A stretch of DNA of 5,103 nt from Chloroflexota bacterium (lineage in GTDB: Bacteria; Chloroflexota; Anaerolineae; Anaerolineales; UBA11858). This document shows, in pieces, positions 3,701-5,103 of the stretch. The notes beneath the pieces are model-generated. The model had not been told where the DNA came from. It did not search any database and was given only the letters and a program-made list of their open reading frames with translations. The position numbers and the translations under genes were made by a program. Position 1 is the stretch's first letter, and each line of letters starts with the position of its first letter. The DNA lies in contig DOTA01000055.1 in NCBI GenBank assembly GCA_003513015.1, positions 8,325 to 13,427 on the forward strand, written 5' to 3'.

Positions 3701-5103
3701 GCGTACATAACCTATGGCACGATCCTCTTCTTTGTTTTATCCATATTTTGGCTGATTTTACTTGCGCAGTTTGTTTTGCCCGTACAAACGATCAATGATG
3801 TTTACAAAGCAGCCAGGCGCTTGAGTGTTTCCTTGATGGGGAAACATGGGCCGGTGGTTTATATCAGGGAGGGCAAGATCGTTGCCCGTCCTGATGAATT
3901 GGAGCGGGCTGGCCCTGGGGTGGCTCGCGTTGATTTAAACAGTGCCATTGTCTTGGAGAAGCGCGTTTTACTCCAGCCGCGCTATCGTCGCTATTACAAT
4001 CGGCTTGTCAGGCGTGAGGCACGGAAGGGCCGCCAGATTCCTCGGGCGCGCGTAGAAGGCCCCGGCGTCGTATTTATCGAAGCCTACGAAGGCATCCACG
4101 GCGTGGCCGATTTGCGGCCTCAGTTCCGACTACGTCCCGGTGTGCATGCCTATACCCGGGATGGGATTGAAGTTGAAAACCCGGTCTGGATTTTGTTTAC
4201 GCTGGGGCAGCCTCCCCTCGTTTTGGATGTGGCTTACGAAGGTGAACGCAAAGCCGAAAATTTACGCGTGATCCAGCTCAAAGAAGCGGATATTCCGGCT
4301 CGTGAAGACATCAAAAATTTGGACGCCAAAAACGCTCACGATTACCAACGTTATCAAGCCACGCGCCGTTTCTTCCAAAAAGCCAAAGAACTTGCAGATT
4401 CAGAGATTGTCGCTGAGGAATGGGTACCAGCCTCGGGCGGGCTTAGTTCTGCCCACGAATATCTCAACCGGTTACGACAACTTGCGGCCACCTGGGATAT
4501 TTCAAATGTGTCTCAGGTTACGGAATTCTTCGTTGAGACCGAAATCGAAATAACCACAACGAATGTGGGGAATCAGGCAGATATTGATCAACTAAAAATC
4601 ACAATCTATGCCCTGGCCGATCGTTTGCTTGGCGAAACGATGAACGATTTTTACGAAAATATCTACCAGGGCAAGAAACAGCGCGGCACGGTTGTAAAAA
4701 ACCTGAGCGATGAACTTGACCCGGATGATCGTGAAGAAATTCATCGTTATGTGCAAAAACAAACGATTTTGCGCTTCTTTAACAATGTCAAGACGATGGC
4801 AGGTGGCATCAATTACGGTAGCGATGGCAGTGATGGCGTCCGAGCTTTTATTCGCAAAATTATAAAACTTGCTAAAAGTTGGGGCATCCATGAACGGGAT
4901 GAAATTCAACAATTCATCCAGAATATTGATGGCTTATACCTCGAAATTGACCCCGCAAACAAAACCGAAGTTCGCTGGTTTGCTTTTCACGTTGGTATGC
5001 TCACGGATGAAATGCGCAACCCCTTAGCGTCGGACTATTACCAATACCTCGATCAAGAATTGGTTCGGCGTTACCAGGAAGAATTAAAAGATTTGACATT
5101 GAA
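710..5103 (+). CDS. Giant LVIVD beta-propeller / SPFH-like transmembrane protein, 3' end outside the window
   Basis: The reading frame is uninterrupted from the stop at 677-679 to the window end: 1464 codons plus two bases, so the C-terminus is missing. I chose ATG 710 because it gives a basic N-terminus (MLAGIRSLLQKSQWR) before a short hydrophobic segment (residues 16-29). ATG 758 (Met17) would remove those charges, TTG 692 is a possible longer start, and none has a clear Shine-Dalgarno. Order: signal anchor without a visible cleavage site; 21 LVIVD-type repeats (43-966); amphipathic linker (967-998); transmembrane helix (about 999-1024); basic stretch YKAARR (1031-1036); SPFH/band-7-like segment (about 1046-1169); unrecognised helical region (1170-1464). 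Positive-inside charges put the repeats outside and the rest in the cytoplasm. No cysteine occurs in the visible protein. LVIVD propellers generally serve in binding and SPFH domains in membrane scaffolding; a scaffold or receptor role here is inferred. Confidence 0.93.
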   Translation, partial: MLAGIRSLLQKSQWRTMLFVVFTLVFYYTRTRPPDLIYDMQIVSDFAFLAMGKTGVAIVDLTDPQQPTELTLYDTYGQAKALDVAGDLIYVADGTDGLKILSLASLRATNTLTQTASISTLGQALDVAVKGDNAFVAARNEGVIVYKTEKKGEKLTQLNQQAVDGRTEHIVIAGQQAYVSNHKNQLFIFDVSNPKDFNLEGKFDVPVDINDYVVDSNTKRVYIATKDQGLLILDVSDFQNLKIIKSVPQVKEAYDVSLRGSIAYVASGKNGFYVLDVSDRSEEPDIPILGQNSFPDDANQIEVVDDYVFVADDRNGLRSFGSPLKFNFQNQGTASSKGNFEAVNVNGKYAYVAAGDAGIRVVNVSEKTAPISVLFTDPVGDYATALDIHNDNMYVTYRSAGLKEYNIAENPEKPILTDVEVAISGEANDVIVKGQYAYVAAGSAGLQIVDLASNIANPQIYAVETPGTAHSVFLFGDYAYVADGGSGFQAIKITDPTKPEPPQTVNTPGDAVSIFVSKQTNSSEVERTYAFVADGSNGLYIVDDSDLNKPVQVATFKTDASVQDVIVQGKTAFLAERNQGLLVLDISTINAPKLKGSQDTPGKAIGLYLGENELAYVADGDRGLRIIDFQDQTKPQEIGFLDVPKRIDVLVTQNPYGYMVDGDKGMWVLDLNDPRSPVPLSNYTTPGQAKNLTVVGSYAYIADGTSGLQVVNISNPQKPVLAGSYKNIQDAKAVVVQSDFAYVISEGQKLYILNVTDPADIKEQKVFSTKGNPLDISISKNFVYLAEGESGLEIVDVEDKKAPTSIKYEVELGLKNARALLTLTDLNLIFVSDWENGIKVFDIAEPASPKYIYSDSLDGGKVTDLTSDSNYIFAAAQDKGIFTYEIYSLSHIAPAGSYEPTPNQADSSNPTIFNAYSISVITEPSNKSRRYIAYVPAGLDGLQIIQADGNAKTTAYKIYETPGEASLWQVMRAVPRIIVGAMIGNLDKIQTKIWVRLAYITYGTILFFVLSIFWLILLAQFVLPVQTINDVYKAARRLSVSLMGKHGPVVYIREGKIVARPDELERAGPGVARVDLNSAIVLEKRVLLQPRYRRYYNRLVRREARKGRQIPRARVEGPGVVFIEAYEGIHGVADLRPQFRLRPGVHAYTRDGIEVENPVWILFTLGQPPLVLDVAYEGERKAENLRVIQLKEADIPAREDIKNLDAKNAHDYQRYQATRRFFQKAKELADSEIVAEEWVPASGGLSSAHEYLNRLRQLAATWDISNVSQVTEFFVETEIEITTTNVGNQADIDQLKITIYALADRLLGETMNDFYENIYQGKKQRGTVVKNLSDELDPDDREEIHRYVQKQTILRFFNNVKTMAGGINYGSDGSDGVRAFIRKIIKLAKSWGIHERDEIQQFIQNIDGLYLEIDPANKTEVRWFAFHVGMLTDEMRNPLASDYYQYLDQELVRRYQEELKDLTL
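836..3607 (+). repeat. Array of 21 LVIVD-type beta-propeller repeats (protein level)
   Basis: The unit reads roughly YAYVADG-x-x-GL-x-I-V/L-D-V-S-D-P-x-x-P, then about 20 residues ending in a DVxVxG strand. Units start at residues 43, 87, 132, 175, 219, 261, 306, 348, 391, 435, 477, 528, 570, 612, 655, 697, 739, 781, 825, 869 and 928. Most are 42-45 residues long. Unit 11 is 51 and unit 20 is 59, each with an insertion near its end. Clear copies are 10 (YAYVAAGSAGLQIVDL), 15, 16 and 18. Worn copies are 3, 7, 9, 20 and 21, which lose the IVD or DP elements. The DNA repeats are diverged, so the array is old. The 21 units suit three seven-bladed propellers (43-347, 348-654, 655-966), but the grouping is inferred. 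Confidence 0.85.
3845..4216 (+). other. SPFH/band-7-like cytoplasmic domain within the large protein
   Basis: Just after the transmembrane helix the sequence reads HGPVVYIREGKIVARPDE (from residue 1046), a first GPG at 1068-1070 and DLNSAIVLEKR. A basic stretch (RYRRYYNRLVRREARKGR) follows, then VEGPGVVFIEAYEGIHGV with a second GPG at 1117-1119, DLRPQ (1134-1138) and TRDGIEV (1149-1155). The order GPG-VVFI, a D-L-R strand and a T-x-D-G-I-x-V strand matches the core of stomatin/prohibitin/flotillin/HflK-type domains, which sit at the inner membrane face and form oligomers. The visible copy is short (about 120 residues) and may continue into residues 1170-1190. The assignment rests on motif order alone; another membrane-proximal beta fold is possible. 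Confidence 0.6.

Noticed and set aside
4302..4912. Open frames at 4302-4553 (plus) and 4592-4912 (minus)
   Set aside because: Both overlap the continuous main frame, which has consistent composition through this region. Neither product shows recognisable motifs.

Overview
The window is dominated by one very large plus-strand gene that enters at about position 710 and is still open at the last base (1464 codons visible, no stop). It encodes a membrane protein that spans the membrane twice. A short positively charged N-terminus and a short hydrophobic anchor are followed by about 920 residues of LVIVD-type beta-propeller repeats; I count 21 units averaging 44 residues. Next come a strong transmembrane helix (residues about 999-1024) and a basic, then mixed, cytoplasmic region. 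That region begins with an SPFH/band-7-like segment and continues into helical sequence I do not recognise. The positive-inside rule puts both ends in the cytoplasm and the propeller outside.

Layout: 10-216 (minus strand) is a small 68-codon ORF of unknown function with a good ribosome binding site. 217-709 is a noncoding divergent region of about 490 bases, unusually rich in secondary structure. It holds a perfect 9-bp inverted repeat, a consensus TATAAT, a convincing rho-independent terminator (352-406), two more hairpins that share the sequence GTCTCATCTTT, a LexA-box-like GAAC-N4-GTTC element, a 12-bp palindrome, a hairpin at 638-664, and a TACAAT box placed so that transcription would start almost at the ATG at 710. 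710-5103 is the large gene.

Organism: no rRNA, tRNA or housekeeping marker is present, so the assignment is weak. A giant LVIVD-repeat protein joined to an SPFH-like domain, mixed GC content (about 32-65% in the 60-base stretches I counted) and a Gram-positive-type LexA-like site would fit a Chloroflexota (Anaerolineae-like) bacterium. This is inference from general knowledge, not a match.

How it may work: the most economical reading is a transmembrane scaffold or sensor. Its extracellular propellers would bind a ligand or partner, and its cytoplasmic SPFH-like domain would oligomerise at the membrane. The small divergent gene and the structured intergenic region may add regulation, but nothing in the sequence proves a functional link.
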